Source of the DNA: a virus
Direction: 5' to 3' (one strand)
Length of the DNA: 26,724 bases
IMG/VR virus record: IMGVR_UViG_3300010883_000359
Coordinates: 1-26,724 of that record
Every line of letters begins with the position of its first letter. Positions within the stretch are counted from its first letter, which is position 1. Under the pieces are notes generated by a model. It was not told where the DNA came from and searched no databases. It saw only the letters and a list, made by a program, of their open reading frames with translations. Of this stretch, positions 13,767 through 23,600 are shown piece after piece. The translations under genes and the position numbers were made by a program.

Positions 13767-13815
13767 GAGGGTGGTAAAACCTTAAAGAACAAAGCCCTAT
13801 CCTTTGTTCGCCCTC
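13767..13815 (+). repeat. folded intergenic RNA structure (two hairpins within an outer stem)
   Basis: GAGGG (13767-13771) pairs with CCCTC (13811-13815). Inside are GGT-AAA-ACC (13773-13781) and a perfect 8-bp hairpin, GAACAAAG (13787-13794) with CTTTGTTC (13802-13809), loop CCCTATC. The structure fills the 65-base gap before the connector gene and ends 7 bases before its ATG, so it may mask or control that start, or act as a processing site. No T-run follows. Confidence 0.55.
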
Positions 13816-13822
13816 TCCTATT

Positions 13823-14500
13823 ATGAACAAATTAGAAAAACAAGTTGTATTAATGGTCGGTGACGATCCTGACAACCCTGATGTATTTAAAGATACTGAA
13901 CAGGGACTTAAACCTATCAGACGTTCTATTAATGATGCGGTGCAAGAAATAATCTTATTGAATGGTGGATTTTCTCGTTCCTTTCATATTCCATTAACTG
14001 AGGGAAAGACATTTTACTCAATTAATTTTAATGATGGATTTTTAGGTTGGGTAGATAATGTCTGGTTAGTCAATATTAAACGCAGATTATCACAGACTGA
14101 TTTACATTCATTAAGAAATTGGGATTATCGTTGGTTATCAAGTACAGGCACACCTGAGTCTTATTTTCCAATCGGTGTCAATGTAATTGGTGTTTATCCA
14201 AAACCATCTGCGACTTCTGATATTGCAGAAGTATCGGCTATGGTTATCCCTGCGCCTTATACAAATGACAAACAGAAAATAAGATTAAGAAAATCTTTTG
14301 AATGGTCAGTTATTAACTATGCTGTATCTGAATATTGGTGTAGTCGTGGTGATGTAGCTACTGCCAAAAAACATTTTCAAATATATCTTAATACATTAGG
14401 TCTAAGTACAGGTTTTAGAACATCTAAACAAAGAATACATCAAATGAGAACTCAGAAGGATAATATCAATATCAAAGAACAGTCATCTATTGCATTATGA
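13823..14500 (+). CDS. head-tail connector/adaptor protein (probable)
   Basis: A 225-residue protein, with no strong ribosome binding site apart from the structured leader. It has a helical start (QGLKPIRRSINDAVQEIILLNGGFSRSF), a central beta part (HIPLTEGKTFYSINFNDGFLGWVDNVWLVNI) and a C-terminal helical RLRKSFEWSVINYAVSEYWCSRGDVATAKKHFQIYLNTLG. The last is typical of small adaptor proteins that dock under the portal (gp6/gp4-like or T7 gp11-like). It overlaps the next gene (ATGA), and the pair forms the neck. Assignment is by position and pattern. Confidence 0.55.
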   Translation: MNKLEKQVVLMVGDDPDNPDVFKDTEQGLKPIRRSINDAVQEIILLNGGFSRSFHIPLTEGKTFYSINFNDGFLGWVDNVWLVNIKRRLSQTDLHSLRNWDYRWLSSTGTPESYFPIGVNVIGVYPKPSATSDIAEVSAMVIPAPYTNDKQKIRLRKSFEWSVINYAVSEYWCSRGDVATAKKHFQIYLNTLGLSTGFRTSKQRIHQMRTQKDNINIKEQSSIAL

Positions 14501-15537
14501 CAATAGCAAATGAAATAGAGGCAATACGCTATTACTTGCGAGACCCTAATGCTGAAATATGGAATAACTCATTACTATTCGGATTGTATACTCAGGCACA
14601 AAATGAATTACAACAAAACACAAACTTATTAGAAGGCATTTTTGGTGTAGAGTTGCCACCCGAATTTCAATGTAGTTATACCTATGATTGGGAGGCAGGT
14701 TTAGTCAAAGGTTCTAATCAGTACCAATGTTTTAGAAATCAGGGGAATACTTTTACCTTTACATATCGTTGGGAAGTTCAACAAATGTATGGAGTAGCTG
14801 ACCCTGACGTTGGTGATGATGATACTTATGCTTACACGCACCCGTGGGAGGCTTTCGTTGGGAATCCTAACAGACCGCCATCTGTACCTTTTCCTGATGA
14901 TATGCAATCAGTTAAAGAAATGTTCCATAATGGAATACCGATACTGCCGATAAGCAGTAAAGATATGCAACAACATGACCCGTCATGGAATATCCGTCAA
15001 GGTGTTCCATTAGCATATTACGTTGATTCAGACATAGAGAATCAGTTTGTTCTATATGGCAGACCAAGTACGATTACTTGGACAGATGATGTAGGCGAAG
15101 GCATGGTGACAAGTGTTAGTGGAGATACGACTAATTCTGAGACAGGTATATTTACAATAAGTACAGGTCGTTCTATTACAACTGATGATGGTATGACGAT
15201 TGATGTTATAGACACAGATGACAATGTTTTATTAATTTATGATGTTGCACCGCCAGATATTGAAGGGTTATCTGATGAACCCTACTTTCCAAAGTTTCTA
15301 CAAAAGTATGTTCGGTATCGTGTTCTTGAGTTGGCTTATATGGCAAACACAGATGGCATGAATGATGAACTTTCTCAGTATTGGGGCGAAAGGAGTCAAT
15401 TAGGAACTGAGGCAATAAAAAGATTCAGAGGTCATAGATACAGAGATAGAACTATTCGTTTACGAACACATGATGAGTCAGTTGGTATCAGAAGAATTAA
15501 GAAACCACGACTACCAGATACTTACCCGAGGCACTAA
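14497..15537 (+). CDS. neck/tail structural protein
   Basis: A 346-residue protein with an aromatic and acidic N-terminal half (IRYYLRDPNAEIWNNSLLFGLYTQAQNELQQ) and a C-terminal helix VRYRVLELAYMANTDGMNDELSQYWGERSQLG followed by basic residues (RFRGHRYRDRTIRLR). The repeat of an adaptor-like ending (helix with LAYMAN...QYW...R) suggests a second connector or tail-tube protein stacked on the first. The central part (residues 200-250) is beta-rich with Thr/Asp repeats. It is translationally coupled on both sides. Confidence 0.5.
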   Translation: MTIANEIEAIRYYLRDPNAEIWNNSLLFGLYTQAQNELQQNTNLLEGIFGVELPPEFQCSYTYDWEAGLVKGSNQYQCFRNQGNTFTFTYRWEVQQMYGVADPDVGDDDTYAYTHPWEAFVGNPNRPPSVPFPDDMQSVKEMFHNGIPILPISSKDMQQHDPSWNIRQGVPLAYYVDSDIENQFVLYGRPSTITWTDDVGEGMVTSVSGDTTNSETGIFTISTGRSITTDDGMTIDVIDTDDNVLLIYDVAPPDIEGLSDEPYFPKFLQKYVRYRVLELAYMANTDGMNDELSQYWGERSQLGTEAIKRFRGHRYRDRTIRLRTHDESVGIRRIKKPRLPDTYPRH

Positions 15538-17219
15538 TGATATTTAAACCGACAGGAACTCTTGACATTGCATCTTCTCCCTCTGAGGCGAAAGGCAATA
15601 TGACAAGAAGTAAGAATCTGAAGTATGAGCAAAATGCTATCGCCATTACAAGACATGGTTCTTCAAGACCTACAACAAATGTTCTAATGAAGGCGGCTAA
15701 TTTCTTAATTGAAATGGCAGGGGATAGATTTGCCTTTGCAGGTACAGAAGTTTATAAAAATGAATCTAATATACCTCAGAGCAAAATTGTATCTGCATTG
15801 ACAGAGGCAGATTGGGACGGCTGTGTTTATAATGCTTTTAACGATACAACAGAAAGTGTTTTCGCAACTAACGGAACTGACAGAGTTAAGGTAGCAGGTA
15901 ATGTAATGACTGAATGGGGAATAAGTCCCCCAACAATAGCACCAACAATTACAACAGGGACATCTACAGGATTATCAGGTAATTATAATGCTAAATATAC
16001 TTATCTTGTAAAAGATGGGGTGACACTTATTGCAGAGTCCAATCCATCACCTGATGCAAGTTCAGTACAAGCATTAAGTGATCAAAAACTCAGAGTAACT
16101 TGGACAGCCTCCTCAGACCCACAGGTAACTCATGTCAGAATTTACAGGACGATAGCAGGTGGACTTGTCTATTTTGACGACCAAGACATAGCCATTGGCG
16201 CAGTAACAGTTGATACAAATACAGCAGATACGTCTTTAGGGGTTTCTGCCCCTGATGATCATGACAGACCGCCAACAGGCATCTCAGTAGTCACTCCTCC
16301 TATCTTTGGTGGGATAATCTTTATGGCAAAAGATAATCTGCTGTACCATTCAAAGACTAAAGAGCCAGAGTATGTACCTGCTTTAAATTTTATTGAAGTA
16401 GGGTCAAGAAGTTTTCCAATCAAAGCATTAGTAACTCTAAATGGACAACTTCATGCTCTAACAGCAGAACAGATTTATCTGATACAAGGTACTGTTGCAG
16501 GTTCATTTATCGCTGTTCCAATGTCCTCATTAACGGGCGCACCGAATAAATATGGGGCAGTAGGGGTTAAGGGTAAGGGAATCTATCATGTAGGTGCTGA
16601 TGGTATTTATTTATTTACAGGCACAGACTCAAAGATAACAGAAACCAATTATGAACCAATATTTCCTGATGCAGGTGGGTTAGATGGAATTGAGGTTAAT
16701 GGGGTGCAGGGTGTGCCTAATGTTAAAGAAACTTTCTGGATAAAGCAGTTTCAGAATAAAGTTTATTTTCATTACTCAAATGGAAATGTCATTGTATTTA
16801 ATACTGATTCTTTAAGGTCTTATTACTATAAGTTTGACATTCGATTAACTTCTCCTGCTATTGATTATACAAACGACAGATTTATATGTGGTGATGCTGA
16901 TAAAACAATAAGAGTAATTGAAGACCCGACAGTTACAACAGATGTCGGTAATAATATAGATTGGGAAATACAATCTGAGGACTATACCGTACAGACAGAA
17001 AAGTATTTTCCGAAGTGGGTTAAGTACGATATAGATGTAAGTGATGCGAGTTCAGTTACAGGTAGTTTAGTTGTAGATAATTCGGTATATCATATCCATG
17101 ATATTACAGCATCAAGAAAAAATAAAAGAAGATTGGTAGACACGACTAACGGCAACAGGATAGCGGTTAGAATGAATGGAATAGGAAAGGCATCAATATA
17201 TGCGGCAGAGATAGCATGA
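15537..17219 (+). CDS. P22 gp10-like tail hub / stabilisation protein (probable)
   Basis: A 560-residue beta-rich protein starting MIFKPTGTLDIASSPSEAKGNMTRSKNLKYEQNA. This opening pattern is typical of P22 gp10-like DNA-stabilisation/tail hub proteins, which have a beta-propeller and close the portal. Residues about 140-220 look like a fibronectin-III-type domain (YTYLVKDGVTLIAESNPSP...LRVTWTASSDPQVTHVRIYRT). Blade-like repeats follow (GQLHALTAEQIYLIQG, KGIYHVGADGIYLFTG, NKVYFHYSNGNVIVFN). No enzyme motif is seen. It overlaps the preceding gene by one base (TAATG). Short-tail architecture for the phage is inferred partly from this gene. Confidence 0.6.
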   Translation: MIFKPTGTLDIASSPSEAKGNMTRSKNLKYEQNAIAITRHGSSRPTTNVLMKAANFLIEMAGDRFAFAGTEVYKNESNIPQSKIVSALTEADWDGCVYNAFNDTTESVFATNGTDRVKVAGNVMTEWGISPPTIAPTITTGTSTGLSGNYNAKYTYLVKDGVTLIAESNPSPDASSVQALSDQKLRVTWTASSDPQVTHVRIYRTIAGGLVYFDDQDIAIGAVTVDTNTADTSLGVSAPDDHDRPPTGISVVTPPIFGGIIFMAKDNLLYHSKTKEPEYVPALNFIEVGSRSFPIKALVTLNGQLHALTAEQIYLIQGTVAGSFIAVPMSSLTGAPNKYGAVGVKGKGIYHVGADGIYLFTGTDSKITETNYEPIFPDAGGLDGIEVNGVQGVPNVKETFWIKQFQNKVYFHYSNGNVIVFNTDSLRSYYYKFDIRLTSPAIDYTNDRFICGDADKTIRVIEDPTVTTDVGNNIDWEIQSEDYTVQTEKYFPKWVKYDIDVSDASSVTGSLVVDNSVYHIHDITASRKNKRRLVDTTNGNRIAVRMNGIGKASIYAAEIA

Positions 17220-17227
17220 GGTGAGTT

Positions 17228-17749
17228 ATGAAGGAAATAATGGTAGTGGGTTATGTAGAAATTGATGGTATTAGAACATTCTCAGATGAAGTAATGAAAA
17301 TTGTCTGGGAACAAATACAAAAAGATGGTGTAGCAAAAACTGTCTTTAATATAGAAAGTATTAAAAATTCAGATGACTTTGTACATTATATGAAACAACC
17401 AACAGTATTACCTGCATTAATTATTGTAGATGAAGAAATTGCAGGTTTAGGTTGGCTTGCAAATATGGAAAGAAATTATGCTTTCGGAAACTATGTTTTT
17501 TTCAAAAAATGGTGGGGGAGAAAGACATTATCTATGGGGAAGGCTTTGATAAAGTATTGGTTTGATTTTAAGAAAGATGACGAACCATTAATAGATGTTG
17601 TAATAGGACAAACACCAAAAAACAACCAGAGAGCGTGTAAGTTTATACAGAAGATAGGTTTGACTGTTGTAGGAACTATACCTTTTATGGACGACGGAGA
17701 TGATATGTTAATAAGTTACGCAACAAGAAAAGGATTAAATTATGGGTAA
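17228..17749 (+). CDS. GNAT-type acetyltransferase in the tail cluster
   Basis: A 173-residue protein with a GNAT fold: strand ALIIVDEEIAGLGWLANMER (63-82), YVFFKKWWGRKTLSMGKALIKYWF (89-112, acetyl-CoA-binding helix region), DVVIGQTP (123-130), and NQRACKFIQKIGLTVVGTIP (133-152), the family's motif B. GNATs of this type occur between tail genes of many environmental short-tailed phages. Targets are unknown and could be virion or host proteins. It has an AGGTGAG ribosome binding site and an 8-base overlap with the next gene. The classic R/Q-x-x-G-x-G/A loop appears degenerate. Confidence 0.65.
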   Translation: MKEIMVVGYVEIDGIRTFSDEVMKIVWEQIQKDGVAKTVFNIESIKNSDDFVHYMKQPTVLPALIIVDEEIAGLGWLANMERNYAFGNYVFFKKWWGRKTLSMGKALIKYWFDFKKDDEPLIDVVIGQTPKNNQRACKFIQKIGLTVVGTIPFMDDGDDMLISYATRKGLNYG

Positions 17750-18950
17750 AAGTAGAGCCCCTGCACCACAACAAGTAACACAAAAGATAGACCCATTTGC
17801 TCAGGCATCAGGGGATATTGCGAAACAGTTATTTGCAGAAACGACACCTTTGAGAACATCATTAACTGACCAATTAACAGCAGGTGTTCAATCTCCTGCA
17901 TTACAACAGGCAAATGATTTACAGACAAATATTGGTAGATTTTTACCTCAGGGGACTACCATTGACCCTAATGCTTTTGGTATTAATCAAGTAGGTCAGT
18001 TACAGACTACTGATATAGGTCAGCTACAAAATATTGGTAATCTGAATTTACAAGATGTATTGCAAAATGCACAAACACTAACAGTTGACCCTGCGTTTTC
18101 TCCAAACTTTGGGGCATTAAAATCTGCGGCAGAACAACAATTTGAACAGGCAAGACAGAGGGCAATGGAATCAGGAGCAACAGGTGGGGCATTGACAGGG
18201 GCATTAACTCAACTTGAAGGCGACAGAGCATTAGGAATGTCAGGTATTCTTGGTGACTTAGCTAACAGACAAGCGCAAGCAAGAGGGCAAGGATTACAAC
18301 GTGCTTTGGGGGTTGGTGTTGATGACTTATCAAGACAAGAAAGAAGCAGACAATTACAACTTGGGGCAAGAACTGGTGATATTGAAAGAAGACTTGGTGT
18401 TGACAGAGAAAATCTTGCTGAACAGCAAAGAATATCTGAAGGAAATATAAACAGACAACTGGGCTTAACTGAAGCAGGTCTTGGTAGAGGATTAGCACTT
18501 GCAGGTGCGCAAACTGATATTGACCAAAGAAATATTGACAGAGCGTTACAGGTAGCAACAGGCGGCTCGGCTCAGGCACTACAAGGTTTCGGTATCGGTG
18601 GTAACTTAGCGGCAAGTGCAGCGGCAACTCAGGCAGGACTCGCTAATGCTCAGGCTAACAGACAAGCAGGTGCAAAATCTGGAGCAGGACAAGCTATTGG
18701 TCAACTAGGTTCTGCGGCAATTAAGGCAAGTGCCTTGACACCTTGTTTTGTTGCTAGAGAAGTTTATGGATTAATGAATTTACGTTGGCTTATGTTTAGA
18801 GAATGGTTAGAAACAAAAGCACCAAGATGGTTATTAAAATTTTACTGTCGTTATGGTGAAAGTTTTGCTTTATTTATACATGATAAACCTAGAACAAAAA
18901 ATACTATTCGTTTCTTTATGAATAAAGTTATAGGGGGTTCATCATGTTAG
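17742..18950 (+). CDS. internal virion/ejection protein with CFI-box-like C-terminus
   Basis: A 402-residue protein whose first 325 residues are an Ala/Gln/Gly/Leu-rich coil (QLGARTGDIERRLGVDRENLAEQQRISEGNINRQLG), as in podovirus ejection proteins that are injected with the DNA. The last 68 residues change abruptly to a Cys/aromatic module: CFVAREVYGLMNLRWLMFREWLE (from Cys335), then LLKFYCRYGESFALFIHD, basic residues and a final ...GGSSC. This resembles the CFI-box C-terminal module seen on varied secreted and phage proteins. It overlaps both neighbours (8 and 7 bases). Confidence 0.6.
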   Translation: MGKSRAPAPQQVTQKIDPFAQASGDIAKQLFAETTPLRTSLTDQLTAGVQSPALQQANDLQTNIGRFLPQGTTIDPNAFGINQVGQLQTTDIGQLQNIGNLNLQDVLQNAQTLTVDPAFSPNFGALKSAAEQQFEQARQRAMESGATGGALTGALTQLEGDRALGMSGILGDLANRQAQARGQGLQRALGVGVDDLSRQERSRQLQLGARTGDIERRLGVDRENLAEQQRISEGNINRQLGLTEAGLGRGLALAGAQTDIDQRNIDRALQVATGGSAQALQGFGIGGNLAASAAATQAGLANAQANRQAGAKSGAGQAIGQLGSAAIKASALTPCFVAREVYGLMNLRWLMFREWLETKAPRWLLKFYCRYGESFALFIHDKPRTKNTIRFFMNKVIGGSSC

Positions 18951-20650
18951 AACATTTCATTGGTGGAGTATTGCAAGGGGCGGCAAAAGAGTCACAAGAA
19001 AAAATAAAACGAGACTATTTGAAATCCCAGAAAACGCTTATGGATTTACAGGTAAAAGCGCAAAAAGCGGCATTAGATAAAGCTGAGGCAAAAGATGCTT
19101 TAATAAAAACACTTGGCGCGGCAGGTCAACCCATTCAGGAAGGAGTAGGTGTTGAAGGTGGTTTGGGAATGGACGTTAGTTATGGGGGACAGCCAGAACC
19201 AAAAAGTTATGTAGACGCGGGAGGTGAGTCATTATCAGGTAGGATAGTTGATTATAGTAAAGGTGGTTTCGGCATGGGTGCAGGAGAACAGATGCCAACT
19301 GATATACAGACCCAAGACCAATATCTCGCAGACCAACAAGCCAGAACTGTAGGAGGGCAAAGAGACAGACTTCTTTCCCAATATAAGGGTCTATCATTAC
19401 CAGAAATTATTACGTTAAATGATGGTGATATATCAAAAGCTATGGACGTAATGGAGTCTATTAGAAAGGGTGAATTAAGCAACCAAATGATGCAATTTAT
19501 GAATCAAGAACAAGGAATGAATCTTGGTGGTGACCCTAGTAGTCTTGTAGGAAAACAACCGCCTGACCCAAGAACAGCAAATTTAGGCGGTATAATTGAT
19601 TCTAAAGGATTCCCAACTATCGGAGGATTAGGTGCAGACCAATTTGATACTGTTAAAGGAACAGGTGCAGTTCAGCCTTTGGAAACAGGAGAACCTAATA
19701 ATGCACAGCCTGACGTTAATAATTTTATAAATGATTTTCAGAATCATGAAGTTGGTGTATATATACCAAGTCCTAATTTTGACAAGAAATTTAATATAAA
19801 AAGGACAATAGATTCAAATGGAAAGATAGCATTTACATATGGAAATAATGAATTAAGAGAGACAGAAGTCGAATCCCCATACGGACAAGGTGCTAAATAT
19901 TCTGTTTTCACAGATGAAACTACTGGTCAAGAGGCAGGAAGAATGATGACATCTCCTCCTATGAATCAACAACCTGTTGATGATAATGGTTTAAAAAATT
20001 ATGTAAGCAAAACTACTGGTCGCCCTGCTTTAACAAGTAAGCATTTGTATGATGGCGGTAATATTACAGGTATAAATTTGTCAAAAGATTTTGTTTATAT
20101 GAACGAAACAACTCAAACAGATTTGAACCAAAAAATTACAGGATATAGACAAGTTGTTGATATGAATAACAAGGTAATGGCAGTTTATCAGAAATATCCT
20201 AATTTATGGGGTGATGCCTCTATTGGAGAAAGATTTAAGGAAGGTTGGAGACAAAAACTTAATCCATTTACGCAAGATGATACGGCTATGGCGGCAATAC
20301 AACAACAGGGTCAGTTAGTAATACCTATTGCAAGATCATTAGGTGAGAAAGGCAATATAACTGAGGGCGAAAGAGCAGAGGCAAAAGGATTAGTAGAATT
20401 TTTTAATGCACCACATTTCTTATCTAATAAACCAGAAGTTATTGCACGAAAATTTCAAGACTTACAGAGATTAATGTATACAGACATATCAAATAGGTCT
20501 GAGGGTGGACTAGCCGTAACGCAAGGCGAAGCAAAATGGTTGAAACTTTTACCGCAAATGAATAAATGGCAGTTAAAAAAATCTGGTGTTGGCACACCCA
20601 TAGAAACAAAAACAGAAGATAGAGTTAGTGGTGGTGATACAAGTGGCTAA
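18944..20650 (+). CDS. internal virion/ejection-type protein
   Basis: A 568-residue protein with an N-terminal amphipathic coiled coil (KESQEKIKRDYLKSQKTLMDLQVKAQKAALDKAEAKDAL, about 15-53), a long Gly/Gln/Pro-rich disordered middle, then a helical C-terminal part (LNQKITGYRQVVDMNNKVMAVYQKYPNLWGDASIGERFKEGWRQKLN...). The pattern VIPIARSLGEKGNITEGERAEAKGLVEFF is familiar from phage injection or virion proteins. No catalytic site is seen. Its position between two other large ejection-type proteins is the main argument for the role. Confidence 0.55.
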   Translation: MLEHFIGGVLQGAAKESQEKIKRDYLKSQKTLMDLQVKAQKAALDKAEAKDALIKTLGAAGQPIQEGVGVEGGLGMDVSYGGQPEPKSYVDAGGESLSGRIVDYSKGGFGMGAGEQMPTDIQTQDQYLADQQARTVGGQRDRLLSQYKGLSLPEIITLNDGDISKAMDVMESIRKGELSNQMMQFMNQEQGMNLGGDPSSLVGKQPPDPRTANLGGIIDSKGFPTIGGLGADQFDTVKGTGAVQPLETGEPNNAQPDVNNFINDFQNHEVGVYIPSPNFDKKFNIKRTIDSNGKIAFTYGNNELRETEVESPYGQGAKYSVFTDETTGQEAGRMMTSPPMNQQPVDDNGLKNYVSKTTGRPALTSKHLYDGGNITGINLSKDFVYMNETTQTDLNQKITGYRQVVDMNNKVMAVYQKYPNLWGDASIGERFKEGWRQKLNPFTQDDTAMAAIQQQGQLVIPIARSLGEKGNITEGERAEAKGLVEFFNAPHFLSNKPEVIARKFQDLQRLMYTDISNRSEGGLAVTQGEAKWLKLLPQMNKWQLKKSGVGTPIETKTEDRVSGGDTSG

Positions 20651-23600
20651 TGGTAACTCAACAGATTTTTATCAACTACTTGATACAACAGCAGGGCAAC
20701 AAGCACCCTCATTGTTAAACGCAAGTTCTCCTGATTATACTCCGCCTACTGAACCTCCAATACAAGTTCCGCCAGTAGATACTGGTTTAAAATCTACAGT
20801 TAATTTCGATTCGTTTACAAAAGATAAAGAAATAAGAAATGTTGTATTTGATTTTACAGAAGAACCAGAAGGACTTTTAAAAAAGGGAAAAGAATTAGCT
20901 GACAAACATAACGGGAAAGTAAGTGTTAAAGTCTGGTTGGGCGAAGGTCATGACTTACCTTTTAAACATGAAGATGGATCACCAATTAGTGATAATGAAA
21001 TCAAAACAACTGCTGAGAACATACTATATAAAAATGGCTATTTGACACCAACAGAACCAACCTTAGTAAGTTCAGAAGATAGAGCTCCTTCGATTGGTGG
21101 TTCTACCGAAGGTTATGAAGAATCTTTATGGGATAAGCAACCTAGCGTTGGAAGTACTGCTTTTGATGCTTTTGCTGATGTTGTTAATCCGTATTTAGCA
21201 GGTACAGAATATGGCGAAATAGGTACAGATACTCCGCAATGGGAAAAAGATGAGTTAGTACCTAAAAGATTTACTCACCCCAAAAACCCTGAACAACAAC
21301 TTACTAATGATCAAGCAGTAGAAATCTATGGTTTTCCTAATAAAGTTGAACAATACAAATCTGATTTTCCTCTATTTCATGAAGATGTTTTTGAGACACC
21401 CCCAATGTCACAAACAGAAAAATTTATGAAAGGTGTAGAGGGTCTTACATATTTGATGGGTGGTGGAGCAGGTATGGTTGTAACAAAAGCAACAGGAGCG
21501 AAATGGCTTGGTTCTGATTTTGCTAAAAAGTTATTTTCTAAAGTAACTCCTATGTCTGGTGGTAAAGTAGATATGTATGGTACATCAGTTCAAAATGTTA
21601 TGAGAAATCTATTTCCTGCTTATGGAGATTTAGTAATACAGGCAACTAAGCCTGCTGCAAAATTTGCATTATCTATTCAACCTACTGCATTATTCTCAGG
21701 AGGTGCCGCATGGCTTACAGATAAAACAGCAAAAAGAATAGCGGCAAGTGAAACAGGTTTTTATGAAAATAGCGAACTTTTTGCAGGTTATTATATAGAT
21801 GAACAAGGAGAACTGACAAGATATGATGCAGGTGTTTATGCTGATACTGTTAATGGTATAAACCCAAATCCATCACAAAGTGATGTAGAAACGCATTTTG
21901 ATAATATTACAGAACAAAATTTAGACAAAGCATCAGAGAAGGCAGTAAAAACAGGTAAACTATTTTATGGTTTTACTTTAGCAGGAGAAACTCTTTTAGC
22001 AGGAATATGGAAACTAATAAAGCCTAATGTTGGACTCATGGACGAAGAATCAAAAGCATTACAAAAATTCGCACAAGAAACTGAGTTTGGTGGTATTCCA
22101 TTACCACTTATGCCTAAAGAACTCATAGGTAAAGACCCTTTATTTTTAGAAAACTTTTCAAAAGCATTTAGAATAACAGGTGCTAATCCAAAACAAGTTG
22201 ATGCAATAGCAAATATACTTGAGGCACCGCCTAATCAAGTAAATACTTTACTTAGAGAAACTATTTTAGCAGAAATAGCAAAAGACGCGTCAGATGCAAC
22301 AGCGACAGCCGCATCTACAGCCGCAAGAGCCGCAGATGAATTTGAAAAAACAATCAAAGGAATGTTTGCCGATACAATCTCAGGCAAAATTCCAAAGACT
22401 AAAATAAGACAAGAGGTTGATATTGTTAGTCCTTCAGGCAAAGTAATAAAAACAACAGAGGCATCAAAAAAAGGATATAGAGAACCTACTACTGTGATAG
22501 AGGACGTGATTAGAAAAAGTGGTATATGGGACGAAACTGATGAAGTATTTAAAGTAACAGACAAAGCAAAAATAAAAGAAATTGAAGAACTAAAGGTACG
22601 ATTTTTAGAAAATTATAAACCAACAGGTAAACCACAAATCTTTGACCCAAGAAGTATACGAGATTATGGAATGTTTAGCGACAAAGGGAACAGAATTGTT
22701 GATGAACTTATTAGGGTAGCAGAGACAAATAAAAATACACTTGAATCACCTTATCAGGCTGTATTAGCCCAATTAGGAGTTCTTTCTAAAAGTAATCCAA
22801 AAAAATACGGAGAGGCACTAGACTCAATGATTGCCGAAGAAGTATTTGAGGAGATGGCGTCAAGAGGACTTATTAAGGCAGGTGATGATGCAGTAGGTGA
22901 TTTGCCTATAAGTCAAATGAGAACTCTTGATGACCTTATTATTAAAAATAAAGGCGAGGCTCCTTTTGGTAATTTAGATGATATTGCTATAGGTGCGGAA
23001 AGAACTAATATACCTATGGAGAGAAAATATCCAGAGATATTTGGTTTAGAAAGTAAAAACGAGTGGAAGGATTTTCATGTTACTGAAAGAATTGAAGATT
23101 TATTTTCAATGTCCACTAAAAGGATTGATGAATTAAAGCAACAAGCAACAACAAAACAAAGAAAAAGAAGTTCACATTATTTAGACGGAGAGAAGTTATT
23201 TGAAAATTGGGAAAGAATGTCAAAGGCAGGAATGTTTGACGATTTGTCTAAAGCTACAAGAGAAAGATTAAGAAATTTAGTTGTCTATGTTGACAGAGTA
23301 GGGGACAATCTTGGTGGGGAACCTGCTAGTTTATTAAAATCTATGTCACCCTCTATAAGAGATAATGCAGGTAGACTAATTACTGTTATGCCTCTTGTTT
23401 CAGAAGACCTCTTTACTGGGGGAGGTGTTGGTACACCATTCACACAAACGACTCCAGCTGATGTTGCTATTGTAGGTACGTTGATAGGTTCAGCACATTT
23501 TTTACAAAGAGCAATATCTAATCCTCGTTCAATGTTAAGCAGATGGTTAACGAAAGGATATTTAGATAGTTCTGCTACTACAGCCGCAATAAACGCTATT

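Noticed and set aside
17740-18627. Reverse-strand open frames opposite the ejection protein gene
   Set aside because: They are Leu/Gln/Val-rich mirror readings of the repetitive CAA/GCA/GGT codons of the + strand gene; no family resemblance.
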